NCBI RefSeq assembly: GCF_963082655.1 | Contig: NC_081552.1 | Span: 196,120,598 to 196,184,597 of the forward strand | DNA from: Stomoxys calcitrans | Lineage: Eukaryota > Arthropoda > Insecta > Diptera > Muscidae | DNA: 64,000 nucleotides | Direction of reading: 5' to 3' | Shown: one piece after another, positions 1 through 11,220 of the stretch | Numbering within the stretch: position 1 is the stretch's first letter | Layout: every line of letters begins with the position of its first letter | The notes under the pieces: model-generated | The model's input: the letters and a program-made list of their open reading frames with translations, nothing else | The model's database searches: none | What the model was told of the DNA's origin: nothing | Made by a program: the position numbers and the translations under genes

Positions 1-1912
1 CATGCTACTTACAAATTCCCAATTGTTTTCCATACACGCCTCTATGTTGGTACATGTCTGGTATTGTATCCCAAATTAAGTGCCGGTGTTTGTTCGCCGC
101 GAATGCCGGGCAATGACATTGGAAATGATCCAACGTCTCATCGTCTTCCCCACATGCCCTACTATCACTTGCCGCGCCCATTCTTCATAAGTGATGCAGA
201 AAGCTATGCTGACCTCCGCCTTACTTTCTTTCAATAATAGCCTCGTCTTTTCAAGGTCCGGCTCTCCCATAGGAGTTTCGTCGTCTTGCCTACCGTTTTG
301 CTGTTCCGAAGTGGTACATGCACGTTTGATGCCCACGCCCTTAGTTCGGACCTTAACTGACTCGACTCGACCGGAAGGCTTCGGGTTAACCAAGTTTATT
401 GACGGCAGTTCTCTGGTCTTCACCGCCAAATTGTCTGCTCTCTCATTACCCCTTACTCCGCTGCCATCCTCAGAGAAGGCTTTAATCCCCTCTTGCACTC
501 CAAGACTGTTAGTGATCTTATCTTCCCGGTTATTATTGTCCTGTGTACTGTCCGTAAAGATGTTCACGCTCGACGTCCTCGCGTTAACACCACACCATCC
601 CACGCATTAAGTGATCGCCCGGATAACCGCCTGCAGGACTGTATTATGGTCAAAAACAGATCTCAGTCTCTGTGTTTTCAATATAGACTCCCAGACGCAC
701 TCTGTCCTCTTGCCTTCATCCATTTATGTAGCATGAACTTACAGATGTCAATACCAGAGTTTCGCCAATACAAGACTGTGCCGCTGGCATCAGATTCTCG
801 CACTCTACCTAAAGTGTCGTCTCAGGTATCCTATCGGAAACTTCTTGCATTCCTTCCGGGTTTCCTCACCTCGATTATACCACGAAGGTATGACTTGCTC
901 CTATCCTCTATCGATTCTCCATTCTACCATCGCCTTAAGTCTCATAGCCGCAGTGGCTGCCTCATACTTAATCTGTATGCTTATGTGTCGGATATCTAGA
1001 ATAGTTTCCATTGCCCTAGTGGACGTAGTCCTCATCGCTCCGCCTTAGCCAGGCCAATATGTTCTTTGAACTTGTCGTGGTATCCTTACAATGCATTTTT
1101 CTTCATCACAGTCTACCAAACTACTGAGGTTTAAGTAATTATTGGTCTAATCATTCTTCTGTAGAGACAGTAGACTATCCGCCGATTTTGGCCGCATTTC
1201 GAGCCTATGGACCGACTACAGAGTACCCACCATCAGGAAGCCTTTTCGGTACGCTCCTGAATGTGACATCTCCAATTCAGTTTCCTCTCTAAGATCACTT
1301 CTAATTATTTGGATGGGAAATAAGGGTGGGAAAATGCTTTACGCAGGTGACGCCACTGTCTCGTAGGATGATATGACCCTAAGCGCCGCCGTCCTCTGTG
1401 CGGGATTCTGTACGGCATGCTGTCTGAATTGTCTGGCCCCATATTTCACTCCCATAGAGGAGGATGCTATTGCATGTCTCCATTAAGAGTCTGCGCCTGC
1501 TTGAGATAGGCCCACCTATGCCAGCCATCAGTCGACTGAGGTGCACCGTTATCCTCTCGGCCTTTGTTGTCGCGTTCCGGATTTTCTCTGCATAGGCTAG
1601 CTTTGTATCCAGTCAGATCCCTAGATATTTGACCGATCTTTTGGCCTTCATCAGTATGTCGCCTATGCGCATATCCACTTGCACTGGGATATTTTCTCTC
1701 GTTAGCAGTAGCAACTCCGTCTTCTGCATCGCAAGCAGTGGGAGTCCAGTCAATACTTTGCCCTTATCATCATCTGTTGTAGTTTGCGTTCTGCGCCTTG
1801 CGTGTCTCTTGCCGTGATGACTGCACCGATGTCGTCAGCATATCCCGCTAGAAAGGTTCCGTCTGGCATTTCTGGGCGCAGTATTCCGCAGTATTTCAGT
1901 TTAGTGTTTTGT
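1..1912 (-). mobile_element. Decayed non-LTR retrotransposon (LINE), RT and RNase H part
   Basis: Reading on the minus strand, a reverse-transcriptase catalytic motif YADD, in the context GYADDIGAV, is encoded at 1842-1831. About 1.3 kb downstream (603-76) lies RNase H-like sequence with TDS and the signature RGNERAD. The leftmost 200 bases correspond to the C-terminal tail that follows RNase H. Frames are broken by stops and shifts, so this is a dead copy. A second copy of the same family lies at 22765-24075 and a scrap at about 41100-41270. The 5' continuation of this copy is probably 2715-3105, separated by a mariner relic. The clade is jockey/R1-like by motif style; no phylogeny was possible. 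Confidence 0.75.
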
Positions 1913-2712
1913 TTCACAGTCAAACATCTTTGGTTTGGTCTATAATTTAACCATGTATCGTCTTACAAACGAACAATGCTTGCAAATTATTGAATTTTAT
2001 TGTCAAAATTCCCCCTCTTAAGAAAGTTTTTCGGAGCTTCTTGCATTCCACTGACGAAGCTCAGTTTTGGCTCAATGGGTACATAAATTAGCAGCATTAT
2101 CCCTTTTGGAGTGAATATCAGCCAGAAGCATTGCAAGGGCCACCAATGCATCCAGAAAAAGTCACAGTTTGGTGCGGTTTATAGGCTGGTGGCATCATTG
2201 GACCGTACTTCTTCAAAGATGATGCGAATCGTAACGTAGCTGCTTTTGTTTGCCCAAAATGCAAGAGCTTGACTTGCATGACATGTGGTTTCAACAGGAC
2301 GACGCCACATGTCACACAGCATGCGTAACAATGGACTTATTGGGAGGCGAGTTCGGTGAACATTTTATTTAGCGTTCGGGACTGGTTTATTGGCCGCCTA
2401 GATTGTGCGATTTAGCGCCTTTAGGCTATTGTGGGGCTATGTTAAAGCTCATGTCTATACAGACAAGCCCGCTTCAATTGACGTATTGGAAGACAACATT
2501 GAAGCATTTATTCGTGAGACGCCTGCCGAAATGTTGGAAAGAGAATGCAAAATTTGGACTAAGCGGATGGACCATTTGAGGCGAGGGTCAACATTTGCAT
2601 GGCATAATTTTCAGAAATAAAATTATATGGACCGTACTATCGATTCTGATAATGATTTCAAGCTTTTTTCTGAATTTTATGTGTTTTTTTTTTAAATCTT
2701 TCCTACACCCTT
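1913..2712 (+). mobile_element. Tc1/mariner-superfamily transposase relic inserted in the LINE
   Basis: From the ATG at 1953 the reading begins MYRLTNEQ, matching the N-terminus seen in the foldback element at 56015-56620. It then jumps, after an internal deletion near 2020, to the catalytic-domain segment DEAQFWLNGY (about 2055-2090), followed by VTVWCG and [10 protein letters not shown], and ends around 2620. Several stops and frameshifts make it non-functional. The 3' end CACCCTT followed by TA at 2713-2714 matches the AAGGGTG terminal repeat of the foldback element. No intact 5' terminal repeat is visible. The left boundary is approximate. Confidence 0.7.
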
Positions 2713-2714
2713 TA

Positions 2715-3105
2715 TCTCCACCACATCTCTGAGAGCTCCCATCGGTGACATAACTGCCCGATAGTCTTGACTAATTGATGATGGCGTCTTGGAGCCGTGG
2801 CTTTATAAGTCGCTCCAAAAGCTTGCCACACGTATCCAGCTTACAGAGTGGCCTGTAAGAGGATGGGGATGTTGAATCACTTTCCCTTGCTTATAAGCAC
2901 CAGCTTTTGGCTCTTCTATACCTCCGGAAAAATACCTACAAATAGGCAACGGTTGAACATTACTAGAAGAAATTCCGTTTCTGCTTTCAGCTATCTGCCT
3001 GATGATCGCTCGGTCGCTATTCCGTTGGCATCGAGGGCTTTTCTGCTCTGAAGGCTGCGGTCTGCATTTCTTCACCTTTCTATCTCAAACGGGTTTATGT
3101 TGGCA
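2715..3105 (-). mobile_element. LINE reverse-transcriptase fragment (5' continuation of 1-1912)
   Basis: Minus-strand sequence encodes a degraded N-terminal RT region (about 3075-2770) that ends in a run resembling the PLxxxxVxWxxxxSxLI segment of non-LTR RT palms. It sits on the far side of the mariner relic and has the same orientation as the YADD-bearing fragment, so I infer one original LINE split by the DNA transposon. Some RT sequence between the two pieces is missing. Confidence 0.5.
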
Positions 3106-3303
3106 GTGGGTCGGAGGAAGAGTGTGTGAACCAGGGCTACGGAGTCGAGATCGGAGACGTACTATTGAGTCGGTGTCGGAGTTTCGTTCGAAGTTGAGCA
3201 CGCTTGCGCCGACTCCAAACCGCTCTCCGACTCCGTCTTAAAACTCCGACTCCGACCTGGAGTGGGAGTCAAGGGCTAGACTCCGCGGCCCTGATGTGGA
3301 CTA
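3106..3303. repeat. GGAGTC/GACTCC-rich degenerate repeat with internal inverted symmetry
   Basis: The block repeats the hexamer GGAGTC in its left half and its complement GACTCC (as actccgactccgac) in its right half. It can therefore pair with itself. It lies between a LINE fragment and a DINE-1-like element. No coding content was recognised. Confidence 0.5.
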
Positions 3304-4457
3304 TTTTTTTTATACCCTCCACTATAAGATGGGGGGTATACTAATTTCGTCATTCTGATTGTAACTACTCGAAATATTCGTCTGAGACCCCATAAAGTAT
3401 ATATATTCTTGATCGTCGTGAAATTTTATGTCGATCTAGCCATGTCGGTCCGTCTGTCCGTCCGTCCGTCTGTCTGTCGAAAGCACGCTAACTTCTACAC
3501 TTCTTATTAGTGTAGGTCGGTTGGTATTGTAAATGGACCATATCGGTCCATGTTTTGATATAGCTGCCATATAAACCGATCTTGGGTCTTGACTTCTTGA
3601 GCCTCTAGAGTGCGCAATTCTTATCCGATTGGGATGAAATTTGGCACAACGTGTTTTGTTATGATATCCAATAACTGTGCCAAGTATGGTTGAAATCGGT
3701 TTATAACCTGATATAGCTGCCATATAAACCGATCTTGGGTCTTGACTTCTTGAGCCTCTAGAGGGCGCAATTCTTATCTGATTGGAATGAAATTATGCAC
3801 GACGGGTTTTGCTGTGATATCCAACAACTCCGCCAAGTATGGTTCAAATCGGTCCATAACCTGATACAGCTGCCATATAAACCGATCTGGGGTCTTGACT
3901 TCTTGAGCCTCTAGAGTGCGCAATTCTTATCCGATTTGGCTGAAATTTCGCAAGACGTTTTTTATTGTTACTTTCAACAACTATTTGAAATAAAGTACAA
4001 GTCGGTTCATAACCTGATATAGCTGCCATATAAACCGATCTGGGATCTTAAATTCTTGAGCCTCTAGAGTTCGCAATTATTATCCCATTTGCCTGAAATT
4101 TTGTACGATGGATTCTCACATGACCATTAACATACGTGTTTATTATAGTCTGAATCGGTCTATAGCCCGATACAGCTCCCATATAAATCGATCTCTCTAT
4201 TTTACTTCTTGAGCCCACAAAGAGCGCAATTCTTATTCGAATTGCCTGACATTTTACACAGATCTCCAACATATAACTTAATTGTGGTCCAAACCGGACC
4301 ATATCTTGATATCGCTCTAATAGAAGAGCAAATCTTTTCTTATATTCTTTTTTTTTTGCCTAAGAAGAGATGACGGGAAAAGAATTCGGCAAATGCGATC
4401 CATGGTGGAGGGTATATAAGATGCGGCCCGGCCGAACTTAGCACGCTTTTACTTGTT
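3304..4457 (+). mobile_element. DINE-1-like non-autonomous element, copy A (near full length)
   Basis: The 5' head at 3304-3490 has the order seen in Drosophila DINE-1/INE-1: TATACCCTCCAC, GGGGGTATACTA, CATAAAGTATATATATTC, GTCGATCTAGCCATGTC, then (GTCC/GTCT)n. The body is a tandem array of about 150-180 bp units built on GCCATATAAACCGATCT and TTCTTGAGCCTCTAGAG. The 3' end has CATGGTGGAGGGTATA, complementary to the head, then a short palindrome CGGCCCGGCCG and AACTTAGCACGCTTTTACTTG. Assignment to DINE-1 (Helitron-related) rests on remembered similarity of the head and on the 3' hairpin. Reading frames through the array are by-products of the repeat. Confidence 0.75.
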
Positions 4458-4779
4458 CATTGTACTTCCGTTCATCGCAACTGTTGGCGACCGTGCGCCG
4501 ACTTTTTCCATCAAAATTTGTCATCCGAGGCCCTAAGGGTTTCGGATACAAGCGTTTCGGATCCTTACCCCATAGAAGTATTATTACCTCGTAGCAGACC
4601 AGTTTAAATTCCTCCTCGGTTAGCATCCCCTCTATTGCGTGCCCTGTGCTACCTTCTCCCTTACATTTATGTTATGGTACTCTCAATTTATCCACCTGTT
4701 CCTTAGCATATGATTTATCCAGTCGCTAAGGACCCGGTTTTGGTCTAAGGATTGAATCAATATGTCGGTCCACACATTG
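4458..4779. other. Interval between two DINE elements, unrecognised
   Basis: A 62-codon minus-strand open frame (4626-4438) beginning MLTEEEFKLV could be a remnant of a retrotransposon ORF1. I cannot assign it, and no splice or regulatory signal stands out. Confidence 0.3.
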
Positions 4780-6240
4780 ATTCTCAAGAATTCATATCGG
4801 TACTTACGGGAGCATATATCACCATACGATGCGAAAAAAACTTGGCACTGATATTGTCATAAGTCATATGATAGGTTTTAAGGTAAAATTTCAGTTAAAT
4901 CAGATGAAAATTTAGGAGATCAAGAAGTCAAAACTAGAGATCGGTTTATATGGGGGCTATATCTGGTTATGGACCGATTCGCATCATACTTGGAATGGAT
5001 GCTGGAAGTCATAACACACGGATCATACTTGTGGTGGATGTTGGAAGTCATAAGACAAGCCTTTGTTCCGAATTTCAGCCAAATCTGACGAAAATTGAAG
5101 CCTCTAAGGGCTCAAGAAGTCAAAACCGGGAATCGGTTTATATAGGCGCTATATCAGTTTATAGACCTTCTAGGAACGTACTTGATATTGATATTTGAAG
5201 TGATAACACAAGTCTTTGCTACAAATTTCAGCCAAATCTGACGAAAATTGAGGCTTCTAAGGGCTCAAGAAGTGAAAACCGGGGATCAGTTTATATGGGG
5301 GCTATATCTGTTTATGAACCGATTCGCATCATACTTGAAATGGATGCTGGAAGTCATAACACACGGATCGTAGTTGACATTGATGTTGGAAGTCATACCA
5401 CAAGTCTTTGCTCCAAATTTTAGCCCAATCTGACGAAAATTGAGGCTTCTAGGGGCTCAAGAAGTTAAAACCGGGGGTCGGTTTTTATGGGGGCTCGATC
5501 TGTTTATGAACCTATTCGCATCATACTTGGAATGGATGCTGGAAGTCATAACACACGGATCATACTTGGCGTGGATGTTGGAAGTCATAAGACTGGCCTT
5601 TGTTCCGAATTTCATCCAAATCTGACGAAAATTGAGGCTTCTAGGGTCTCAAGAAGTCAAATCTGGGGATCGGTTTATATGGGACCTATATCTGTTTATA
5701 GACCGACTAGGATCGTACGTGACATGGATGTTGGAAGTCATAAGACAAGTCTTTGATCCGAATTTCATTCGAATCCGACGAAAACTGAGGCTTCTAGGGG
5801 CTTAAGAGGTAAAAACCGCGGATCGGTTTATATGGGGGCTATATCTGTTTATGAACCGATTCGGATCATACTTGGCATAGATGCTGAAAGTCAAAAGACA
5901 AGTCAAGTTGTTTCAAAGTTCAACCAAACGCATGATAATTGAGGCTCCTGAAGGGCTCAAGAAATCAAATCGGGGGATCGGTTTATGTGGGGTCTGTATC
6001 CAAATCTGAACCGATATGACCTTTTAGTAATTCCCAACGACCTACATTAAAAGGAAGTATCTGTAAAAATTTCAAAAATTCAAAAATTTTGTCCGACGGA
6101 CGGACATGGCTAGATCAGAATGTCGAGACGATCCAGAACATATATACCTTGTGGGGTCTTAGATCAATACTTCGAGGTGTTACAAACGGAGTGAATGGAT
6201 TCGTATACGCCCATTCTATGGTGGTGGGTATGCATGCGAC
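4780..6240 (-). mobile_element. DINE-1-like element, copy B (minus orientation)
   Basis: Array units of the type ATCGGTTTATATGGGGGCTA and GGCTCAAGAAGTCAAA repeat at a spacing of about 170-190 bp. The inverted head follows at about 6085-6235: GACGGACGGACATGGCTAGAT, then ATATATACCTTGTGGGGTCTT, then the CCATTCTATGGTGGTGGGTAT terminus. The far (3') end at about 4780 is degraded and lacks the CGGCCCGGCCG hairpin. It stops about 120 bp before the acceptor of the CBM14 exon at 6360. Confidence 0.7.
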
Positions 6241-6359
6241 TTAGCATGTGGTGTAGGTTATCAAAAGGTCGACTTTGCCCGACTTAAGCCCCCATTTTCT
6301 TGTTTTATTTACTTCATGTAATAAAAAATTATTTGTTTTGTTCTTGTTTTAAGTTTCAG

Positions 6360-6535
6360 ATGAAAACTTGGGTGTATTTTGTGGACCTGAAAGTAAAGGT
6401 TATTATCCTCATCCCACTAATTGGCGAAAATATGTCATATGTCACAAAGGCGTTGTAACCGTAAATCTATGTCCCAAAAATAAAATTTTTGATATCGATT
6501 TGGAAAAATGCGTAGAGTATGAAAATAAAATATAA
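6360..6535 (+). CDS. Lone CBM14 (peritrophin-A) 3'-terminal exon, partial gene
   Basis: An acceptor, TTGTTTTAAGTTTCAG, ends at 6359. The exon opens in phase 1 (two bases complete a split codon) and encodes one chitin-binding module, from ENLGVFCGPE through KYVIC and VNLC to EKCVEYENKI, then TAA at 6533-6535. It is the closest in-window relative of Tequila-like exon 7 (both have D-x2-LG-x2-CGP and the same phase). The second CBM14 cysteine is Trp and the sixth is absent. The exon lies 21 kb upstream of the Tequila-like signal-peptide exon, so it is probably the last exon of a separate upstream secreted chitin-binding gene. An alternative terminal exon from a more distal promoter, or a decaying duplicate, are other possibilities. 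Confidence 0.6.
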
Positions 6536-6621
6536 AAATTAACCGTTGCGAAAAAAAAACGTATTTGTATATCCCCACTTGAAAAAAAAATATGACTTTA
6601 AAACTGTTTAAGACGAAGCAA

Positions 6622-6649
6622 AATAAAAATTAGTTTATTAGTAAATAAA
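6622..6649 (+). terminator. Candidate poly(A) signals for the 6360-6535 exon
   Basis: AATAAA occurs at 6622-6627 and 6644-6649, about 90-110 nt after the stop codon, in AT-rich sequence. This supports a genuine 3'-terminal exon, but such hexamers are common by chance here. Confidence 0.4.
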
Positions 6650-6904
6650 TCTTAAATATTATTACAAAAAAATAAAAGAAAAAATAAATATTGCCTTTTG
6701 ATACTTGATGATGAAAGTCAACGAAAATTTATGGAGAAAGTTAAGATAAGGTAAAGCAAGTTTGAGAATAAGTGTTCGAAAGTGGGTTTTCCAACCCTCC
6801 ACCTTATGACAAGGCTATACTAGTTATATGGTTTACAGCATAGATTCTTGAAAAAGCAGATGAGGTAGTGTTTACTTAGCACGGGTTGTTTGCTGTAATG
6901 TCCA
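6650..6904. other. AT-rich flank, nothing recognised
   Basis: Low-complexity AT-rich sequence downstream of the CBM14 exon. A weak DINE-like scrap (GGCTATACTAG) occurs near 6811. No coding or RNA gene is visible. Confidence 0.4.
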
Positions 6905-7390
6905 ACAACGCACAGTGGGCGAAAATAAAAAAAACGGTAAAAAATATGCCCTGAAATTGGTCACCTAGGTATTTCGAAAAATAGTTCGGGCTGATAAATC
7001 TTCAGTCCCAATCGTCTAAGAAAACGAGTAGAGATATCTTAATTTAATTAAACATAAATTCTGCCCGCATCTTTTTAAGAAAATTTCCAAAATTCCTCTT
7101 TCGGGCAAAGATGGTTCAAAATCGAAATTATTTAGAAAATTTGCTGTGGACGTTACAAATATTGTTTGGTGCAAAAATTTTTTTGCATGGGCTTAGAGGG
7201 CATATGGAGTAAAACAAAACCATGTGCCCATTTGAGGTTATCTGGGCTTTGGAGTTTGAGAACTCGAGGGGTTTTTCCAATTTTTTTTATAAAAAAATGC
7301 CTATTTGAAGTACATACAGCACCCGTTTAAGTTAACATATTTTGTTCAAACTCCCCTTAGAAAGCATCTACAGTATGTCCTCTTCACAAA
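6905..7390. repeat. Degenerate MITE-like repeat (CACAGTGGGNGAAAA family)
   Basis: It begins ACGCACAGTGGGCGAAAAT and continues with an ATATGCCCTGAAATTGG segment shared, in diverged form, with 21048-21397, 9365-9592 and 41270-41400. No partner terminal repeat was located here. Confidence 0.45.
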
Positions 7391-7400
7391 CAAAAATGAA

Positions 7401-8645
7401 ACAAATAAAAAGGGGTTATGTAAGGCCGGGCCGAACTTTGGATACCCACCACCTCGGGTATATATGTTAACCACCTTCCGTCAGAATCCGGAGAAAAATG
7501 CATACCTTATGCCCCTTAGCAGCTACATCGAAATATGTTCCGATTTAGACCAAATACTAATAAGTACAAGTCATTGTTCAATTGCGCATAATAAAATATT
7601 GATTTTTTCGGTAGCTATATCTAAAAATAAACCGATCTGAAGCATATACGACACGGATGTCGAAAAGCCTAACGTAAGTCACTGTGTCATATTTCAGTGA
7701 AATCGGATTATAATGCGCCTTTTATGGACCCAAGACTTTAAATCGAGATATCAGTCCATATGGCAGCTATATCCAAGTCTGAACCGATTTGGGCCAATTT
7801 GCAGAAAAAACTAAAAGCAACGCACAACGCACTGTCGCAAATCTCGGCAAAATCGGACAATAAATGTGCCTTTTATGGGCCCAAAACCTTAAATCGAGAG
7901 ATCGGTCTATATGGCAGCTATATTCAAATCTGAACCAATCTAGGCCAAATTGAGAAAGAACGTCGAAGAGCCTAACACAACTCGCTGTCCCAAATTTCAG
8001 CGATTTCGGGCAATAAATGCGCATTTTATGGCCCCAAAACCTAAAACCGAGAGATCGATGGCAGCTATATCCAAATCTGGACCGATCTGGGCCAATTTGA
8101 CGAAGGATGTCGAAAGGCCTAATACAACTCACTGTCCCAAGTTTCAGCAAAATCGGATAATAAATGTGGCTTTTATGGGCCTAAGACCCTTAATCGACGG
8201 ATCGGTCTATATGTCTGCTATATCAAAATCTGGACCGATCTGGGCCAAATTGGCGAAGGATGTCGAAGAGCTTAACACAACTCACTGTCCCAAATTTCAG
8301 CAAAATCGGATAATAAATGTGGCTTTTATGGGCCTAAGGCCCTAAATCGGCCGATCGCTCTATATGGGGGCTATATCAAGATATAGTCCGATATAGCCCA
8401 TCTTCGAACTTAACCTGCTTATGGACAAAAAAATAATCTGTGCAAAGTTTCATCTCAATATCTCTATTTTTAAAGACTGTAGCGTGATTTCAACAGACAG
8501 ACGGACGGACATGTCTAGATCGTCTTAGATTTTTACGCTGATCGAGAATATATATACTTTATAGGGTCGGAAATGGATATTTCGATGTATTGCAAACGGA
8601 ATGACAAATTGAATATACCCCCATCCTTCGGTGGAGGGTATAAAT
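7401..8645 (-). mobile_element. DINE-1-like element, copy C (full length, minus orientation)
   Basis: It starts with the inverted 3' terminus (AAGGCCGGGCCGAACTTTGG, then ATACCCACCACC) at about 7420. Array units of about 120 bp follow, with GGCCCAAAACCTTAAATCGA and CCCAAATTTCAGCAAAATCGG. The inverted head lies at 8490-8640 (GACAGACGGACGGACATGTC, ATATATATACTTTATAGGG, CCTTCGGTGGAGGGTATA). The internal units differ from those of copy A, so at least two array types share the same ends. Confidence 0.75.
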
Positions 8646-9364
8646 ATGAAAATCGAACCACAAATGCACACAAAAACAAAAAACACAACACTATGTGCAA
8701 AATTTCAGCCAAATGGGACAATAATTGCGGCTTCCAGGGGCTCAAGAAATCAAATCGTGAGATCGGTTTATATAGGAGATATATCAGGTTATAGACCGTT
8801 TCGGACCGTACTAGGCGCAGTTGTTGGAAGTCATAACAGAACACTATGTGCAAAATTTCAGCCAAATCGAACAAAAAATTGCGGCTTCCAGGGGCTGAAG
8901 AAGTCAAATCGGGAGATCGGTTTATATGGGAGCTATATCAGGTTATTAACCGATTTGAACCATACTTGGCACAGATGTTGGAAGTCATAATAAAACACTA
9001 TGTGGAAAATTTTAGCCAAATCCGCCAAAAATTGAGGCTTTCAGGGGCTCAAGAAGTCAAATCGGGAGATGGGTTTGTATGGGAGCTATACCCAAATCTG
9101 AACCGATATGAACCATTTGCAATCCTCAACGACCTACATCAATATTAAGTATCTGTGCAAAATTTCAAGTGGCTAGCTTTATGCTTTCGACCGCTATCGT
9201 GATTTCGACAGACGGACGGACATGTCTAGTTCGACTCAGAATTTCGAGGCGATTAATATTATATACAATATATATACTTTATGGGGTCCTAGATCAATAT
9301 TTCGAGGTGTTCCAAACGGTATGACTAGATTACTGTACCCCTATCCTATGATGGTGGGTATAAA
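8646..9364 (-). mobile_element. DINE-1-like element, copy D (minus orientation, 3' truncated)
   Basis: It adjoins copy C directly. Four array units carry GTGCAAAATTTCAGCCAAAT and CGGTTTATATGGGAGCTATA. An inverted head follows at 9205-9362 with GACGGACGGACATGTCTAG and CCTATGATGGTGGGTATAA. No 3' hairpin is present. Confidence 0.7.
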
Positions 9365-9592
9365 AATGGGACCACAAATAAAGATTTGGCTTCCCGAATT
9401 TTTTTTCGAAATACTGAGGCGAACAATTTTAGAGCCCTGCCAAGAGGCGCCTGGGACACCTAGGGTTGAAATTTTGTATATGACACCTCAGCTTTAACCG
9501 TTTTAATTTTCGAAGTGTTATCTCTGTCCGTTCTCAAATGGCATACTTTTTACTAGTTCACCACTTTTCTCCCACAATGCAATGGTGGTTAC
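9365..9592. repeat. MITE-like fragment
   Basis: It is homologous to the right half of 21048-21397: shared words are AAAGATTTGGCTTCCC, TCGAAATACTGAGGCG and CTGCCAAGAGGCGCCTGG. It ends with TTTTCTCCCACAATGC, the inverted CACARTGGGAGAA end. Confidence 0.55.
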
Positions 9593-11220
9593 TATGGTTC
9601 AAATCGGCACAGTGTCCGGTTGTGACTCCTGCCAATGTTCCCAGTGACATCTTGTAGCACGCCAATAACTCCTTTGTCCTCCTTCAGTCAATGCGCTTTA
9701 GCGGCCAGTCATATCTGGCTACCGACGCCGCTCTGGACATCTACTCTACTACGTTTAGTAGATTGACAATTGGCACGTAGACAAGGGCGTTTGCCTCGTT
9801 CTCCCCCTTCATTCCATCGGCGTTACAATGACCCGGCCTATCCAGGGATTCCAAACAATTCGCCATATACCTCGACATCGCCGTCCTCGAACCCTCGGCC
9901 ATAATCGCCACTACGGCCATGAACGCCTCATTAATCCCGAGTTTTGAGTGCGGTAGATTTCTTACCAAAATGTCTCTTGCGGCTACTATAAAGGCACAGA
10001 GCTCTGCCTGAAAGATCCCTACGGGAAATGTGAAGGCAATTGTCCCAAATATACTGGGACAAAGTATACTCATCCTTTTCGAACTGTCCCAGGACATATC
10101 CTACGGTGTTAGAATGGTGGCAATTCGTCACCTCGAGCGACAAACCCTTATAAAAGTGATAGGTTTTTCCATGCAAGGGGGCTAGAACTGGGACCGGTCC
10201 CTATCACCAGAGGATCTATCTTGCGACAGATTTGGGATCCTATTTCTCGTAGGGATCGTACACCGGTCCCGTAGTCTCAGAGAGATATCGATGTTGGGTA
10301 CGTCGGAGAGGGTTCCAATCCAGTTCCTGATTCCATCTTGTAGCCATCAGTGCAGATACATATCCCCTTCAAACATAGCATTCGCCTTTCATTCATCTCT
10401 CTCTCTCTGGAAAACGAATCCTGAATGTCCTAGCCCCAATCTGTACCGGTGCAAGATCGTCGGAGATCCTCCTCAGTCTACCCTCCGCATAAATAGCATC
10501 CAGGATGGAACTGTGGCCGCAGTTGTCTTCCACCAGCATGCCGAGCTTCATCATTCTAAGTGCAACTTTGGTGGCGCAGTTCCGAGTATAGGTCCCAATA
10601 GGCTGCATATCCAGCATCACTCATAGACCTGGCGCAGGTCAGTCTCTGGACCTTTTCGAACTCCTTTTATCCATGGCACTTCATAAGTCAGTACTGGTTT
10701 CATAATGGCCGTATAAAACAATAAATCATCTTGAGGGTTACACCCAACTTCCTACCGAACATTTCCCTGCAGGAGTAAAAAGCGGTGACCGTTACGGGAT
10801 AACTATGAGCACCACACAGCCTGGAACTTTGAGCTCCGATTTGTGTGGTGTTCATTGTTATCACGAGAAGCTTAGCTGCAAGCTTCCGGTCGCGTCCCCA
10901 GGTTGCGGATAGTGGAATGCTCCATCCGCAGTAGCTGCAAATGCAGTCGCGGACAATCAGCGGTATGGAGCGGAGAGTCTCAGTGAGAGGCCGGGTGGCG
11001 CCGGCTCTAGCATAAATACTGAGTGCCAAAGATGCTCGATATGACAAGGCGAGTTATTGGCGCCTTTAAATAACCAATGGTCATAATGTTTTCATGGCGA
11101 TCGGTCCGTTGGACCACCTGCACATGTAGACATGTGGCTACAACAACGGTCATAGTGTCCAATATATTTTTGGGCAATATGACCGCCCAAAAGTCGGACT
11201 GAATGGCCACTGGGCTTTAT
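9593..11220 (-). mobile_element. LINE fragment: RNase H and C-terminal region, decayed
   Basis: Minus-strand frames around 10176-9741 carry RNase H-like motifs (FQAELCAF, DRPGH). Upstream on the element (11047-10393) is RT thumb-like sequence. The copy is split across frames. Part of 20556-22650 on the other strand looks like the same or a close family. No target-site duplications were identified. Confidence 0.6.

Noticed and set aside
3440..3480. CRISPR-like short repeats (GTCCGTCC/GTCTGTCT)
   Set aside because: This is the microsatellite-like segment of the DINE head, with no spacer structure, in a eukaryotic genome.
3436..4302. Family of short proteins with [14 protein letters not shown] repeats (also at 5000-5750, 7950-8345, 11416-11783, 45084-45719 and elsewhere)
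   Set aside because: These frames are chance readings through DINE array units (GGCAGCTATATC...); they occur in both orientations and break with unit divergence.
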